Shown in pieces: positions 62,898-64,000 of a DNA stretch of 64,000 bases. Within the stretch, counting starts at the first letter, position 1, and each line of letters opens with the position of its first letter. The position numbers and the translations under genes are program-made. Under the pieces are notes generated by a model. It saw only the letters and a program-made list of their open reading frames with translations. It made no database searches and was not told the origin of the DNA. The stretch spans positions 18,764 to 82,763 of the forward strand of contig JAEZOB010000072.1 in the NCBI GenBank assembly GCA_023414355.1, given 5' to 3'. Source of the stretch: Bacillota bacterium. GTDB taxonomy: Bacteria > Bacillota > Clostridia > Lachnospirales > Lachnospiraceae.

Positions 62898-63808
62898 AAA
62901 AGTATATTGATATTAAACCTGAGGTGAAAGAAGCGATACAGGAAGGAAAAGCAGTAGTTGCACTTGAATCAACAATTATTTCCCATGGAATGCCTTATCC
63001 TAAGAATGTAGAGACAGCCCTTACAGTGGAGAGCATCATAAGGGAAAACGGTGCGGTTCCGGCTACGATCGCAATCATGGATGGCAGATTAAAGGTTGGC
63101 CTGTCTCGTGATGAAATCGAGGCTTTGGGAAAAAGTCATGATGTTGTGAAAGCAAGCCGCAGGGATATTCCTTTTATACTTGCAAAGGGTCTGACCGGCG
63201 CGACGACAGTTGCTTCCACGATGATTATCGCAAGTCTGGCCGGCATAAAGATATTCGCAACCGGAGGTATCGGAGGTGTTCACAGAGGAGCCCAGGAGAC
63301 CTTCGATATCTCTGCAGATCTTCAGGAACTATCCAAGACAGATGTAGCGGTAATTTGCGCAGGTGCCAAATCCATTCTTGATATCGGCTTAACCTTAGAG
63401 TATCTTGAGACTCAGGGTGTTCCGGTTGTCGGCTTTGGTACGGACGAGCTGCCGGCATTCTATACCTCCAAGAGCGGTTTCGGAGTAGATTACCGTGTTG
63501 ATACTCCGAAGGAGCTTGCGCAGGCGCTAAAAGCAAAATGGGATCTGGGACTCAGAGGTGGAGCAGTCATCGCGAATCCGATACCCGAGGAATATGAGAT
63601 GGATCCTGCCGTGATCAATAAAGCAATTGACACCGCTGTGAAGGAATCGGAAGAGAAAGGTATTAAAGGAAAAGAAAGCACACCGTTCCTGTTGGCTAAG
63701 GTGAAAGAGCTGACGGAAGGTGCAAGTCTGGATTCAAATATCCAACTCGTGTATAATAATGCGAAGATCGGAGCTCAGATTGCAGTCGAATTGAGTAAGC
63801 TGTCTTAA
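62891..63808 (+). CDS. psuG: Pseudouridine-5'-phosphate glycosidase
   Basis: A 305-residue protein with the family hallmarks: ALESTIISHGMPYPKN with catalytic Glu early, GAVPATIAIMDGRLKVG, then ATGGIGGVHRG, SADLQELSKTDVAVICAGAKSILDI and ETQGVPVVGFGTDELPAFY. It matches the PsuG/YeiN family in length and motifs. It splits pseudouridine 5'-phosphate into uracil and ribose 5-phosphate in the cytoplasm, with a metal ion. It overlaps psuK by 7 bases and forms with it the pseudouridine salvage operon. A strong terminator follows, then the intron. Confidence 0.93.
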   Translation: MLEKYIDIKPEVKEAIQEGKAVVALESTIISHGMPYPKNVETALTVESIIRENGAVPATIAIMDGRLKVGLSRDEIEALGKSHDVVKASRRDIPFILAKGLTGATTVASTMIIASLAGIKIFATGGIGGVHRGAQETFDISADLQELSKTDVAVICAGAKSILDIGLTLEYLETQGVPVVGFGTDELPAFYTSKSGFGVDYRVDTPKELAQALKAKWDLGLRGGAVIANPIPEEYEMDPAVINKAIDTAVKESEEKGIKGKESTPFLLAKVKELTEGASLDSNIQLVYNNAKIGAQIAVELSKLS

Positions 63809-63839
63809 GGAAATTAAGAAAATGCCCTTGAATTAATTA

Positions 63840-63882
63840 AAAACGATATCCTGTGGAGTGATCTATAGGATATCGTTTTTAT
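63840..63882 (+). terminator. Terminator after psuG and intron target
   Basis: AAAACGATATCC (about 63840-63851) pairs with GGATATCGTTTT (about 63868-63879), followed by TTT-AT. The group II intron starts directly behind its T run. Confidence 0.8.
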
Positions 63883-64000
63883 GTGCGCCCGGCGGGCGCA
63901 CGTTTCAACGGGTGTAAGTCCCGAGTCCGCCCGGTAGTGGGAAGGACATAGCCAATGACAAGGGTGTCGTGGGTGACTGCGAATCTGAAGGAAGTCGGAT
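63883..64000 (+). mobile_element. Group II intron, 5' end (continues outside window)
   Basis: The sequence starts GTGCGCCC, the typical group II 5' boundary. It continues with GCGGGCGCAC closing the first hairpin, GGGTGTAAGTCCCG, AATGACAAGGGTGTC and GAATCTGAAGGAAG, all landmarks of domain I in bacterial introns. Only the first 118 bases are inside the window, so the ribozyme core, the reverse transcriptase gene (ltrA-like) and the 3' end are not seen. The location directly behind a terminator hairpin is the known habit of class C (IIC) introns, but the class cannot be fixed from this fragment. Confidence 0.85.

Noticed and set aside
1..64000. CRISPR array, tRNA, rRNA, prophage, toxin-antitoxin or restriction system
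   Set aside because: No regularly spaced repeats, cloverleaf, phage structural gene or known defence domain was seen on either strand.

Overview
The window looks like a chromosomal segment of an anaerobic, low-GC Firmicute, most likely a saccharolytic Lachnospiraceae-type clostridium. This rests on Gram-positive lipoprotein signals, strong AGGAGG-type ribosome sites, many AraC, YesMN and OmpR regulators, a GPH sugar symporter, GH43 and GH5 glycosidases, an iron-dependent alcohol dehydrogenase and the general base composition. No rRNA, tRNA, CRISPR array, phage block or intact insertion sequence was seen. The window opens inside a GH43 gene and closes inside the 5' end of a group II intron.

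Layout. 1-4.9 kb: GH43 glycosidase with a CBM6-like tail, a GNAT acetyltransferase, an AraC-GyrI regulator, a cysteine-rich protein, a Crp/Fnr regulator and an SDR enzyme. 5-9.2 kb (minus strand): a MacB/LolD-type ABC transporter (FtsX permease plus ATPase) and a membrane-anchored LuxR regulator. 9.5-18 kb: secreted metallophosphoesterase, a divergent Gfo/Idh - WYL regulator pair around a palindrome, AraC regulator, flavin-reductase-like PNPOx protein, DUF2804, a C45 acyltransferase/hydrolase and a second AraC-GyrI regulator. 18-27.3 kb: two transcription units, each starting at a MerR-type promoter with a 19-bp spacer (aldo-keto reductase/MFS/iron alcohol dehydrogenase, and GPH symporter/GH5 glycosidase). 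A MerR-GyrI regulator lies between them. 27.4-33.4 kb: OmpR-type two-component system, DUF3139 protein and a second FtsX-type ABC transporter, an arrangement common for antimicrobial-peptide or envelope-stress modules. 33.4-38.6 kb: secreted PQQ-like beta-propeller, large XRE regulator, second DUF2804 and an alpha/beta hydrolase.

38.8-48.1 kb is the most coherent block: YesN/YesM two-component system, a lipoprotein sugar-binding protein transcribed with it, then a second binding protein and a complete YtfQRT-YjfF-like sugar ABC transporter. The first binding protein probably works with the sensor kinase, and the second feeds the transporter. 48.3-51.9 kb holds a papain-like/C39-like cysteine peptidase candidate, a six-repeat DUF346/PLL-type propeller lectin and a 530-codon protein I do not recognise. 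52-55 kb holds a stand-alone GyrI-like protein, whose ribosome site is buried in a long predicted hairpin, followed by an AraC-GyrI sibling, a VOC protein and an MmyB-type regulator. 55-61.7 kb: a HAMP-less chemotaxis receptor, a cobalamin adenosyltransferase, an OmpR two-component system and a membrane serine beta-lactamase-like protein. 61.8-64 kb: pseudouridine kinase and pseudouridine-5'-phosphate glycosidase, a terminator, and a group II intron inserted directly behind that terminator.

The items most worth following are the ribosome-site-sequestering leader at 52248-52312, the paired MerR promoters, the duplicated promoter block at 27.4 and 36.6 kb, the lectin/peptidase/unknown cluster and the intron at the terminator. 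I found no convincing complete, wholly new system. All functional calls come from reading motifs by eye; no database search was run.
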